DNA of 43,742 bases from contig JAHEAR010000030.1 of the NCBI GenBank assembly GCA_024642665.1, positions 1 through 43,742 on the forward strand, written 5' to 3'. The DNA comes from Bacteroidota bacterium. GTDB taxonomy: Bacteria; Bacteroidota; Bacteroidia; Chitinophagales; Saprospiraceae. How positions within the stretch are numbered: the stretch's first letter is position 1; every line of letters begins with the position of its first letter. Position numbers and translations under genes: made by a program. Below are positions 34,473-42,988 of the stretch, one piece after another. The notes under the pieces were generated by a model. The model was not told the origin of the DNA, made no database searches, and saw only the letters and a list, made by a program, of their open reading frames with translations.

Positions 34473-36866
34473 TTAAATATTCTTTCCAAATCTAAGAAGC
34501 CCGATCAGAGCGATCAACCCAATCGCAAACCCGATCCATCCCAACTTCGACATCGGTGGCGTGTATCTCAGTACAATGGAATGGTGCCCGGGTTCCAACA
34601 TTAATCCCGTGAACCCATAATCAATTTTCCGCAACTCATTTTCCGTCCCGTTGACATACGCATGCCATCCATCATCAAAAGGAATTGAGAAAAACATCAT
34701 TGTATTAGCGTCCACATCAATATGCCCTTTGATCTCATTGTGTGAAAAATAATCCATAGTCATAGCCTGCGTGGACAGCAATTTTGTCCTGTCCTTGATC
34801 GCCGTACCATAAAAAGAAAATCCTTCCAATTGAAAATTGGGAAGAAGGTTGAGCCAGTTATCATTTTCATTTCCAATGACTGCAAAATATAGTGCACGCT
34901 TACGCTCAGAAGAGGACAAGGTTTCAAATTGTGCTTCGGTGAGATAAGATTGAATGGGTATGCCAAAAGGAATATAATATTTGTTCTCCCATGACGAGGT
35001 TTTTCCGGTAGTCTCGAGCGGCTTGTATATGGCCTTATCTACTCTGGATTCAGTATCTGGGTCCGACAAAAGATATTTAATGGAAAACAAGCCATGCAAT
35101 ATATTGGTGGTGGCTACACCAACAAGCCATCGGGTATTCGCCTCCTTTGTTGCATCAATGACACCCGTTTTATCGAGGAAACGTACATAGTTTTTATGAT
35201 TGTGCGATTGATAAGACTTAGAACCAAAAAAACCCTGTATTTGGCCATCATTATACCCTGTCTTAATCGATCCATAAACTTTGTCAATCCGATAAAATAA
35301 ATCTTTGTCCGTCTCCTTAATTTTTCGAACCGCCTCACTCGTATCATCAAAATGGAATTTTTTGTTAGTGATGTCTGCCTTTAGCATTGGAGTCCGATGA
35401 TTTACGGAAGGCCAGGCCAGCAATATTGCCTCTAATCCAATCATGCAAATTAATCCCGGAAGCACCATTTTGTGCAGTATTCCTTCAGCATAAAACCATA
35501 ATAATGCGGTATAGCCAAGGATAAATAAAGAGACTTCAATTTGGATGGACGGATCGATGGCAACTCCTTTCACATCATACGGATACCAAAGGAGTATCAG
35601 CCATAACAAGGAGGAAAGAAATAAAACCAATTTGTTGAGTGGCTTTCCTTTCAAAATCTCCTGGAATCCCAGCATACCTGTAAATAGAAAGCTAAAGGGA
35701 ATGAATAAAGAAAGCGCACCCTTATAATAATTTCCCGCAAACCCATAGAAGGCATATCTGAACCATGGAAAAATAATGAGAATCAACCAAAACATTAGCA
35801 GCGAGCCATAAATCCATTTTCTCCTTCGTTCAGCCAACACAAAAAACTGGAAAACAAAGAGCAAGGTAATCAGACCCATGTAAAAGCAAGGCGCTTCCAG
35901 ATAATTTCGCCAACCCTGATAATCACTACCCGCTCCCATCATGTGATTGGCAAAGGTTCGCATCAAGGCAGTCACATTATGCTCAGCATTTGATATTAGA
36001 AAAACAGGTTGGTCCGATAGTTTGTCCTGATAAGATACATTACCTGTCACTCTGGGGCTATAGGCAAACTTATGCCATTTCCCCCCCACAAAAGGTGTGA
36101 TTAACAGCAACGCCACGATGCCGCCAATAATCATGCGTTTATAGGTTTGTAGAATCGGTTTCCAGACGATACCATAAACATCAAACATTCGAACTAGGCC
36201 GTAAAGAGCCATGAACAAAATCAGAAAATAGGCTCTCGGGCCAAGAAGAAAAATAAAAGGGATCGGAAAAACCCACCAAATCTTACGACGAAGCAAAAGT
36301 TCAAAACCATAGAAACCCAATGTCATCCAGAAGATGACATATGCGTGACCGTACCATGAATTGCCCAGCACGGCGTATCCTCCAAAGGTATATATCAAAG
36401 CACCAATAACGCAAACCAGATCATCAAACTGCGCTTCTTTTAGAAATTTGTAAAAAACAAATCCCGTGCCTAGTAATACCGCGGCCTGCACCCAGGCAAT
36501 CGTATAGGCTATGGACTCTGCATCCATCGGCAGATAAATCCAGTAAAAAGGATTCAGCAAAAATCCAGGGTAAAAGTTTTTCCCTAATCCAAGATAAAAG
36601 GACCATCCGGGCAACCCTTCTTCCTGAAAATATCGTGCACTTTGTGAAATATTCGGAAAGAATACGGTAAGGGTGTCCGAACCCACATCATTAAAAATAT
36701 ACAGGTTGGGTCCAAACAGATATGGAGCGAAAAGGATGATTGTAAGCAGCGTAGCGATACCACCAAATAACCAGAAAGATTGTTTAGCATTTAATAGCCA
36801 TACAGGCAATTGAATTTTATTTCTCTGCTTACCCGTTTGGCTCTTTTTACTTTTTGCTTTAGTCAT
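34473..36866 (-). CDS. YfhO-family polytopic membrane protein
   Basis: 797 residues from ATG 36866 (MTKAKSKKSQT). A TTG start nine codons earlier would overlap the previous gene and is less likely. There are about 12 or more membrane helices in residues 25-480 and again at the C-terminus, with a large extracytoplasmic part between. The first loop contains NIYIFNDVGSDTLTVFFPN and the end contains GLMLEPGHHSIVLRYTPP, both typical of YfhO-like proteins (GT-C-like). In Gram-positives, YfhO takes part in glycosylating lipoteichoic acid with lipid-linked sugar donors. It lies 7 bases after the GT39 gene in an operon, so lipid-linked sugar transfer outside the membrane is a reasonable inference. Confidence 0.85.
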   Translation of the reverse strand: MTKAKSKKSQTGKQRNKIQLPVWLLNAKQSFWLFGGIATLLTIILFAPYLFGPNLYIFNDVGSDTLTVFFPNISQSARYFQEEGLPGWSFYLGLGKNFYPGFLLNPFYWIYLPMDAESIAYTIAWVQAAVLLGTGFVFYKFLKEAQFDDLVCVIGALIYTFGGYAVLGNSWYGHAYVIFWMTLGFYGFELLLRRKIWWVFPIPFIFLLGPRAYFLILFMALYGLVRMFDVYGIVWKPILQTYKRMIIGGIVALLLITPFVGGKWHKFAYSPRVTGNVSYQDKLSDQPVFLISNAEHNVTALMRTFANHMMGAGSDYQGWRNYLEAPCFYMGLITLLFVFQFFVLAERRRKWIYGSLLMFWLILIIFPWFRYAFYGFAGNYYKGALSLFIPFSFLFTGMLGFQEILKGKPLNKLVLFLSSLLWLILLWYPYDVKGVAIDPSIQIEVSLFILGYTALLWFYAEGILHKMVLPGLICMIGLEAILLAWPSVNHRTPMLKADITNKKFHFDDTSEAVRKIKETDKDLFYRIDKVYGSIKTGYNDGQIQGFFGSKSYQSHNHKNYVRFLDKTGVIDATKEANTRWLVGVATTNILHGLFSIKYLLSDPDTESRVDKAIYKPLETTGKTSSWENKYYIPFGIPIQSYLTEAQFETLSSSERKRALYFAVIGNENDNWLNLLPNFQLEGFSFYGTAIKDRTKLLSTQAMTMDYFSHNEIKGHIDVDANTMMFFSIPFDDGWHAYVNGTENELRKIDYGFTGLMLEPGHHSIVLRYTPPMSKLGWIGFAIGLIALIGLLRFGKNI

Positions 36867-36873
36867 AATACAT

Positions 36874-38835
36874 TCACTTTTGTCCCTGCCCAATCATTGA
36901 CTCATCAAAATAAAACAATTCCACTCCGTAATCATCCATGTTGGCATTGTGATAAGGCTTAAATTTTTTGTAAATATATTGCCTGATTTCTTCCCGCCAA
37001 TGATGCGACTTATGCCATTCCCACATGACCCAGCCGTGCCCTTTGCTTCTGACATCTGCTTTAAACTGATCCAGCGTATAATCTCCCTTTTTAGATACTT
37101 TTAGGAAATTGTCCCCCGCCAGCATTTCCGGATCCAGGTAATAGGTTTTAACATTCTGGACGATTAAAGCATCTCCCGGTTTGTAATTCGATTTCAGGGT
37201 CTGATAAACTATGGAATAGCGGGGAGCCCATGGATGCCTATCATAATCCCGCTGGTAGTCCTGATGAAAATGGATTCCGGATATCAGTAAGATTGTCAGC
37301 ATACTCCATGGATAAAGTTGCTTACCGAATACTTTACCACCATAATAGGTGACCAGAAGAATCGAGCAAACTACAAACGGCACAATATGCGCGATGTACC
37401 GGTAGTCTCTTCCACTGTTTCCAATCAGATAGACCATCGAAATTACAGCAATGATGATCAGCAAATAATTAATCACCAGAAGTGATTTAAGTCTTCTGGA
37501 AACATTAGAAAAGAATAACCCTAGCCCCACGATTAAAAAAAGAATAGTAGAATTACGGGGCAACCCATTGTTGAAGACATATTCAAAGTAAGCTGTTAAA
37601 GGCGTATGAGGAGCCAATATTTTATCGGCTACCTGTCTGAACATTTTCAGGGGTTCCCATTGGACTATAAAAGTCAGAAATAACATCACCACTACTCCGA
37701 CGGCAATTACTGACAAAAAACGCATTTGTACTTTTGTACGATAGACAAGACCCAGATAAATTATATACAAACCAAAAACAGGTAATACTATCATAGAAAG
37801 CTTATGAAGATGAGCCAGTAGCAGTATACACAAGAGGGAGAGCAGCACCAACCCATACGTTTTGCGTTTTTCAGCTTTATCCTGCATCAGCGAAAGTGGT
37901 TGCTGGAATCGATCTATCGTCATGTGGAAAATATAGACTCCGGCTAAAAAGACCGGAATCAGTAAAGCATACATGCGCATGTAGCGAAACAGCAACAAAA
38001 ACCGGTCATTCATCAGACAAATCAATGGGAGAAGCAAGGCTAACCAAACCAGTCCATACCATCTTGAAAACACGTAAAAACAAAGAGCAATAAAAAGAAC
38101 TCCAAAAATTGCAGAAGGGAGACGGCCGATGAATTCAGAAGGACCGAATAATTCGAATAACCCTGCAATAAGCATGGTGTGCAACTGTGCTCTTGAATAA
38201 CCGTCAGCAAAATAGGAATACCCTTTTTCAGTCACGCCCACTGCGGCATTGATAACCAGATTCTCATCTTCCCAGATATCAAAATAGCCAAGTCTATAAA
38301 AGATCAGAAAGGCACCAATTGCTAAAATCAAAACGCCGGCTATTTTCGCTGAAACGGGTTTAAAGACTTCAAGGAAATGAAATGATTCATTCACACTAAC
38401 GGCTGGTTCAGGTTCAGCTTGATACTTCAGGATAAAAAACCAGATGATTGCAATTGGAATGGTTATCGTACCAGCAATAAATGACATTACCGCAGATTGA
38501 CTAACCCAGGAATAGGTCACCAAAACATTCGCTACAATATGAAGAAGCACCAACCCTGAGGCGAAATAAGCTATTATCTGAATATGCTTTTGAAAAAAAG
38601 AAGAGGTACCCCATAACGCAAGTGCTCCCGCAATCACGGTCATCATTGCGATAAATCCGGACGACATTTCAGGGATAAAAGAGAGTATTTGATGCAAATA
38701 AAAAAAGGCAGCACCACCGGCAAATCCATAAATCAACGGGACAATCCCCTTCCATCCAGGCAAAGGCGAATCAGGTGCAGCACCTTTCTTATGGACTCGC
38801 TTAGGCTTAGTGGATTTCTTGTTACCTGCTGACAC
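36874..38835 (-). CDS. GT39/PMT-like membrane glycosyltransferase
   Basis: 653 residues with a GTG start; an in-frame TGA lies eight codons upstream and no ATG is near, so the start is well defined. About 13 membrane helices. The first extracytoplasmic loop after the helix near residue 175 contains FDIWEDENLVINAA, whose acidic pair matches the catalytic Asp/Glu of GT-C enzymes such as ArnT and PMT. The C-terminal 110 residues form a soluble domain (GDALIVQNVKTYYLDPEM). It would use a polyprenyl-phosphate sugar donor to glycosylate a lipid, glycan or protein at the periplasmic face. The N-terminus is very basic (Lys/Arg-rich). A -7 element lies four bases before the GTG. Confidence 0.85.
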   Translation of the reverse strand: MSAGNKKSTKPKRVHKKGAAPDSPLPGWKGIVPLIYGFAGGAAFFYLHQILSFIPEMSSGFIAMMTVIAGALALWGTSSFFQKHIQIIAYFASGLVLLHIVANVLVTYSWVSQSAVMSFIAGTITIPIAIIWFFILKYQAEPEPAVSVNESFHFLEVFKPVSAKIAGVLILAIGAFLIFYRLGYFDIWEDENLVINAAVGVTEKGYSYFADGYSRAQLHTMLIAGLFELFGPSEFIGRLPSAIFGVLFIALCFYVFSRWYGLVWLALLLPLICLMNDRFLLLFRYMRMYALLIPVFLAGVYIFHMTIDRFQQPLSLMQDKAEKRKTYGLVLLSLLCILLLAHLHKLSMIVLPVFGLYIIYLGLVYRTKVQMRFLSVIAVGVVVMLFLTFIVQWEPLKMFRQVADKILAPHTPLTAYFEYVFNNGLPRNSTILFLIVGLGLFFSNVSRRLKSLLVINYLLIIIAVISMVYLIGNSGRDYRYIAHIVPFVVCSILLVTYYGGKVFGKQLYPWSMLTILLISGIHFHQDYQRDYDRHPWAPRYSIVYQTLKSNYKPGDALIVQNVKTYYLDPEMLAGDNFLKVSKKGDYTLDQFKADVRSKGHGWVMWEWHKSHHWREEIRQYIYKKFKPYHNANMDDYGVELFYFDESMIGQGQK

Positions 38836-38839
38836 AAAG

Positions 38840-38847
38840 CAAAAATA
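38840..38847 (-). promoter_or_regulatory. -7 promoter element, leaderless spacing
   Basis: Minus-strand TATTTTTG (exact TAnnTTTG), then CTTT, then the GTG start at 38835. It lies in the 45-base gap after the sulfotransferase gene, so the GT39-YfhO pair can be transcribed separately. Confidence 0.5.
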
Positions 38848-38880
38848 AGAAATCCCTCAAATTGAAGAATAGTTTATGCT

Positions 38881-39753
38881 TTAGGACAGCCATGAAGCAA
38901 GATCCCGACCGGAAAGTTGCTGAAGATTCAAAATATCTTCCCGAAACTGATCAAGCAACCAGGCTTTATCCGCATCTGTCGGTTTAGGATATTGAATTGA
39001 TGTAGAATTTAGGGATGACAGGAGATAGTTGACTTTTGCTGCCTTCAGCCCCCTCACAATGCGTGAAAATCCGGCAGTTGTCAAAAATCTCTCTCCGGAA
39101 GCCATAAAATCACGCATCCATTTAAACCTGGAACGTTTGGCGGCATTTTTCTTTTGATATAATGTCGCCGGAACAAATGTCGGATCGACGCCAAGAAATG
39201 CATATAAGTCACGCACGACCATCTCAGGTTTATCCTTGATTTCTTCAAACCAAATAAAATGAATTTTTGATAAGGGAAAGTACTCAAGATAACGTTGCAA
39301 GGCTTGGAAATATAATCCATTTTGGACATAAACCGGTTCTTCTCTCAACGCCTGATGCATGGGCCTTTTCTCCCGTTGATTAAAATACTTTAAAAAATAA
39401 TATTGCGAAACCGCTCTGTCAACTGGTGAACGCAAACACAGAAGCAACTTCACATTTGGAAACATCTGATGAATTCGTTTTGGGACAACCGGATCAATTA
39501 AATATTTCGGTGTAAACTCACCTTTGACCTTTCCCTCTGCACAATGGTTGAAGAATCTTTGATACCAGGACAGTCCTTTGGCGAAATTACCTTTGTGTGA
39601 TTCCCGTGTAAAATCAGTTATATCATGGAAGAAGTGAACTTCCTTTGGTTCTGCAGTACAAATCTCCGGATGTGCACCAAGCATTTGATTCACCCAGCTG
39701 GTGCCTGCTTTATTGGCCCCAATCCCAATATAATCCAATTTAAAGTCACGCAT
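38881..39753 (-). CDS. Sulfotransferase domain protein (Sulfotransfer_1 type)
   Basis: 290 residues. The PAPS loop is GIGANKAGTSWVNQMLGAHP near residues 11-30, followed by the typical TAEPKEVHFFHD. The 3'-phosphate-binding LLCLRSPVDRAVSQYYF is near 105-120, and the VVRDLYAFLGVDPTF segment near 180 is also characteristic. These are the features of heparan-type and Nod-factor-type sulfotransferases acting on carbohydrates. It lies between a GT4 gene upstream (55-base gap) and the GT39 gene downstream (45-base gap). It is the most canonical sulfotransferase of the four in the window. The acceptor is inferred to be a glycan. Confidence 0.9.
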   Translation of the reverse strand: MRDFKLDYIGIGANKAGTSWVNQMLGAHPEICTAEPKEVHFFHDITDFTRESHKGNFAKGLSWYQRFFNHCAEGKVKGEFTPKYLIDPVVPKRIHQMFPNVKLLLCLRSPVDRAVSQYYFLKYFNQREKRPMHQALREEPVYVQNGLYFQALQRYLEYFPLSKIHFIWFEEIKDKPEMVVRDLYAFLGVDPTFVPATLYQKKNAAKRSRFKWMRDFMASGERFLTTAGFSRIVRGLKAAKVNYLLSSLNSTSIQYPKPTDADKAWLLDQFREDILNLQQLSGRDLASWLS

Positions 39754-39808
39754 GAAGTAAATTCATTCGGGTTACAACTTAAAAATAGCCTTTTCAAAGT
39801 CCATCAAA

Positions 39809-40912
39809 CTATTGGACGCTCCATGCTTTTGCATAAACCTGTTCATGAGCATCCATTGCTTTTGACATCTCATAAGTGGAACTAACATATTCAAATCCTG
39901 CTCGCCCCATCTCCTTCCAATGCTGATCCTCCAGCAACCAGCTTAATCCTTTTTCAAAATCGTCTTTTCCGGCATGGTATCCAAAGGTTGATGAAAATGC
40001 ATCCGGATTGACATAGCTCAAAATAGCACAACTGTGTCCTGCGGCTTCAATAAAAGAATTCGGTAGACCCTCACGAATAGCGGTATTAATATGAATCCAT
40101 GCCTCTGTCAATAAACGATGATGAGTATCTCCTTCAAACTGTTTTACAAATCCCAGAAACTCAATATTCGGATAAATCGAATATGTTTCTTTTAGGTGAT
40201 TTTCATATTCAGGATTTCGGGATTTTCCGGCAATCCGGAACTGAACTTGCGGAAAGCATTTAGCCAGATTAAGGGTGGCTTCAGGTCTTTTACGATGATC
40301 CAGTCGCCCCATGTACAGGACGGTTGGAATATCAGCTTTGGACCCTACATGAATGAATTCCGTCGGTGTAGGAAGAAAATCCGGAAGGACCTTCAATTGA
40401 TATAGATTCCTTGTTTTAACTTGTTGAAACTTAGCTGCCACAAAAACATGATTGGCCGAACGAACTGCCCGACGCACCAATCCATTAGCTTCGAACAAAT
40501 AGTTTTGCACCACCTGCCATTTGCTTTTACTCGGATGGCGAAACTCCTGAATCCATTCATCAAAGCCTTTAGGATCACGACAGGTTACCATATGCTTTGC
40601 AGAAGGCACAGCTTTCATAGCCAGCCAGGTGGCTATAGACGGCTCACAGGAATGATAAATATCTGCATTGATCCGTTTGCATATTTGGCCAACGTTTAGT
40701 ATCTCAGCAGGTGTATAGCCAAGCACCGTGATACCATCGAGATTTTCTTCTTTCTGCTGTCCATGACGTTGAGGAATCACGGCAAACACTTCATACCCAC
40801 GCTTCACTAACTCTCTTCCAATCATCCTTGTGGCTTTGCCATATCCCCCATATTTGCCCCAGGCAAATATTTCCACAGAAAGTAAACAGATACGCTTTGG
40901 TCCGGTGATCAT
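39809..40912 (-). CDS. GT4 family glycosyltransferase
   Basis: 367 residues from ATG 40912 (a TTG one codon earlier is possible). GT-B fold: the N-terminus reads ICLLSVEIFAWGKYGGYGKATRM, the nucleotide-binding part LYMGRLDHRKRPEATLNL is near residue 205, and the C-terminal EX7E region is EGLPNSFIEAAGHSCAIL near 290. It probably transfers a hexose or related sugar in the cytoplasm. It is first in the minus-strand run GT4 - sulfotransferase - GT39 - YfhO, which points to joint synthesis of a modified glycan. Sugar specificity is unknown. Confidence 0.9.
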   Translation of the reverse strand: MITGPKRICLLSVEIFAWGKYGGYGKATRMIGRELVKRGYEVFAVIPQRHGQQKEENLDGITVLGYTPAEILNVGQICKRINADIYHSCEPSIATWLAMKAVPSAKHMVTCRDPKGFDEWIQEFRHPSKSKWQVVQNYLFEANGLVRRAVRSANHVFVAAKFQQVKTRNLYQLKVLPDFLPTPTEFIHVGSKADIPTVLYMGRLDHRKRPEATLNLAKCFPQVQFRIAGKSRNPEYENHLKETYSIYPNIEFLGFVKQFEGDTHHRLLTEAWIHINTAIREGLPNSFIEAAGHSCAILSYVNPDAFSSTFGYHAGKDDFEKGLSWLLEDQHWKEMGRAGFEYVSSTYEMSKAMDAHEQVYAKAWSVQ

Positions 40913-41044
40913 CAATGCTGCTGAAAATTAAAATTGATACCAAACATAATCGAATTTTTTAATATGTACATCATGTGATCCAGCATATTACTACATCCCT
41001 TTAAACGAATACATCTCGAATAATTCGGTAATTGACCTGCTATT

Positions 41045-41052
41045 TAGCTTTG
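41045..41052 (+). promoter_or_regulatory. -7 promoter element upstream of the sulfotransferase at 41130
   Basis: TAGCTTTG, an exact TAnnTTTG, 77 bases before ATG 41130. No -33 TTG at the right distance. The 217-base gap around it is AT-rich and otherwise featureless. Confidence 0.35.
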
Positions 41053-41129
41053 CCATCAGATGTGTTATTCAGATTTACTGTATTTAGAAAAAGAGTACTT
41101 TTATATACAATCATTCATAAACTTCTGAA

Positions 41130-41867
41130 ATGCTATATAATAAATTGAAGCGTTCAGATAACCAAAAAACAACCATGGTGGCTTTTCTAAAAAAGAAAAT
41201 CGCTTTTATTAAAAGTAAATATGATGCATTTCAATCGAATACCGTATTGATTCATATTGGAAAGTGTGGCGGATCGACTATCCGTGAGGAATTTAAAATA
41301 CATGGTATAAAATTTATTGAAAAGCATCTTACACCGGTTAAATTCAATCCGTCCTTTGAATACATTATAGTGATCAGAAATCCAATTGCAAGATTTATTT
41401 CAGCCTTCAACTGGCGATACAAATTAGTAGTAGAAGATCAGACACAAAAGAATCGTTTTAAAGGAGAAAAACAATTGCTTGAGCAATTCAAAAATGCAAA
41501 TGACTTAGCTGAAGCCCTGTATAATGATCAAGGAATTCCGGCCATTGACTTTCAGCAAAAGGAATTTTACATTCATCATCTGAAGGAAGATATATACTAT
41601 TACCTCGGACAATTTCTTTCCGTCTGTAACCCTGACCAAATAAAAGCAGTAATTGCTACTGAAACATTAAAGGAGGATCTGAATGACTATTTTAATATTA
41701 ATGCCACTATACACGAAAAGGACAATGGTCGCAGCGATGATGAATACTTGTCTGAACGGGCTTATCAAAACCTGAGGAAATATTTTGTCAAAGATTATAA
41801 TACCATAAACCAGTTATATAAAATGGGACTGATTTCCGAAAACAAGTATGCATTGCTTTCTAAATAA
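41130..41867 (+). CDS. Sulfotransferase family 2-like protein
   Basis: 245 residues; Met16 (41175) is an alternative start. The P-loop-like nucleotide site is LIHIGKCGGSTIREEF near residues 40-55, and the second binding motif IIVIRNPIARFISAFNWRYK is near 85-105, as in the Sulfotransfer_2 group (chondroitin, dermatan and HNK-1 type enzymes). The remainder is short, AT-rich and Asn/Lys-rich. The GKCGGST and IRNPIxRFxSAF motifs are intact, so activity is plausible, with a sugar as likely acceptor. It stands alone on the plus strand, diverging from the GT4 gene and converging with the regulator at 41963. Confidence 0.8.
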   Translation: MLYNKLKRSDNQKTTMVAFLKKKIAFIKSKYDAFQSNTVLIHIGKCGGSTIREEFKIHGIKFIEKHLTPVKFNPSFEYIIVIRNPIARFISAFNWRYKLVVEDQTQKNRFKGEKQLLEQFKNANDLAEALYNDQGIPAIDFQQKEFYIHHLKEDIYYYLGQFLSVCNPDQIKAVIATETLKEDLNDYFNINATIHEKDNGRSDDEYLSERAYQNLRKYFVKDYNTINQLYKMGLISENKYALLSK

Positions 41868-41962
41868 TAGCTATTCTGAATTGCTCGAACAGTTATTATT
41901 ACATTATCTAATTAAGCTGCCAACCTGCCTTTTCTTTTCCTGATTAAAAACATCCCTAACGC

Positions 41963-42853
41963 TTAAATATCCACCACCAGCTTATACCCCACGCCACGAA
42001 TATTCAGAATCTTTACTTTTGCGTCAAACTCAAGCTTTTTTCTCAATTTCGAAATGAACACATCGAGCGTTCTTCCCACATAATCCCCATCATCACCCCA
42101 AACCTTTTTCAGAATAAACTCACGCTCCACTGTCGTGTTCGCATCATTATAAAGCAAAAGAAGCAATTCTGCTTCCTTCCCGGTAAGTTCAATCGTTTGA
42201 TCCTGAATCAAAAGCGCTGTATTCCTTTTGTCAAAATGATAATTACCCAGGACAATTAAGTTGGGATCTATAGGACTCTTTCTTCTTTTCTTCCAAATAA
42301 AAAACAGACCACCGCCAAACAGCAGGACGAATAAGGCAATCATAGAACTATGAGAACCGGATTTTGCAAATAACCCATTGGATAAAACAACTACCGATTC
42401 CGCCTTTGCCTGACCACCTTCCAGAGACGTAAATAAAAGGCTGTAACAGGAATTGGGGAGACTTCGCGATCTGCACGGTGCCATATCGGATTGATTCAAC
42501 GCACTCAATTCAAAGCTATAGACCACCTCCATGGAAGTGCATTCCTCTACCTCCACGATATAACTACTGGCAATGCTCGACTCACTCACTACTCGTTTGA
42601 CAATGGTGACCAAATCATCAGGTACAATCGCTAACTCAGACTCAAATTGAATCCTGTACTGCCCTTCATCTTCAATGATCGGCAAGACGCGGGAAGTACT
42701 ATCCCCTGCGCTAAGCAAGACCTGATGACCAATCATCCGCAGCGTGACCTCCATATGCTTCTCATTTAGAGCATCTTGTCCCTGACTATTGTAAGGCATC
42801 AAAAGAAGGCCGGCGAAGGCCAATACATATATCTGGATCCGATGTAGCGACAT
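41963..42853 (-). CDS. Transmembrane one-component regulator, OmpR-type winged helix
   Basis: 296 residues. A signal peptide or anchor (about 1-25, cleavage near SQGQ) is followed by about 140 residues likely to be periplasmic, with three cysteines (Cys104, Cys127 and Cys137, roughly) that could form a disulfide. One membrane helix lies near 170-187 (MIALFVLLFGGGLFFIW), then a basic stop-transfer KKRRK. The C-terminal 95 residues are an OmpR/PhoB winged helix: ELTGKEAELLLLLYNDANTTV, REFILKKVWGDDGDYVGRTLDVFISKLRKKL and ILNIRGVGYKLVV. There is no receiver or kinase domain. The topology (sensor first, DNA-binding end last) is the reverse of ToxR/CadC. It probably regulates the divergent gene at 42989. 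Confidence 0.85.
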   Translation of the reverse strand: MSLHRIQIYVLAFAGLLLMPYNSQGQDALNEKHMEVTLRMIGHQVLLSAGDSTSRVLPIIEDEGQYRIQFESELAIVPDDLVTIVKRVVSESSIASSYIVEVEECTSMEVVYSFELSALNQSDMAPCRSRSLPNSCYSLLFTSLEGGQAKAESVVVLSNGLFAKSGSHSSMIALFVLLFGGGLFFIWKKRRKSPIDPNLIVLGNYHFDKRNTALLIQDQTIELTGKEAELLLLLYNDANTTVEREFILKKVWGDDGDYVGRTLDVFISKLRKKLEFDAKVKILNIRGVGYKLVVDI

Positions 42854-42857
42854 TCAA

Positions 42858-42865
42858 CAAAGCTA
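42858..42865 (-). promoter_or_regulatory. -7 promoter element, leaderless spacing
   Basis: Minus-strand TAGCTTTG (exact TAnnTTTG), then TTGA, then ATG (42853). It is the fourth case in the window with a four-base gap to the start codon. Confidence 0.5.
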
Positions 42866-42950
42866 TTTGAAACTTAGACAATTAGGGTTGTTTTACACTA
42901 CTTTAACATCAATTTACAATTCATAAACCTACTCCGGTGGCAATGCCCTA

Positions 42951-42958
42951 TACATTTG
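42951..42958 (+). promoter_or_regulatory. -7 promoter element for the TonB-C-like gene
   Basis: TACATTTG, an exact TAnnTTTG, 30 bases before ATG 42989. With the element at 42858 it gives back-to-back promoters about 85 bases apart, well placed for control by the membrane regulator. Confidence 0.5.
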
Positions 42959-42988
42959 AAAGAAATTATTTCACTTAAAACATTAGCC

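Noticed and set aside
30122-41867. Glycan block as a recently acquired island bounded by mobile genes
   Set aside because: No integrase, transposase, tRNA boundary or flanking repeat is visible; only the sulfotransferase at 41130 looks noticeably more AT-rich, which is weak evidence of transfer.
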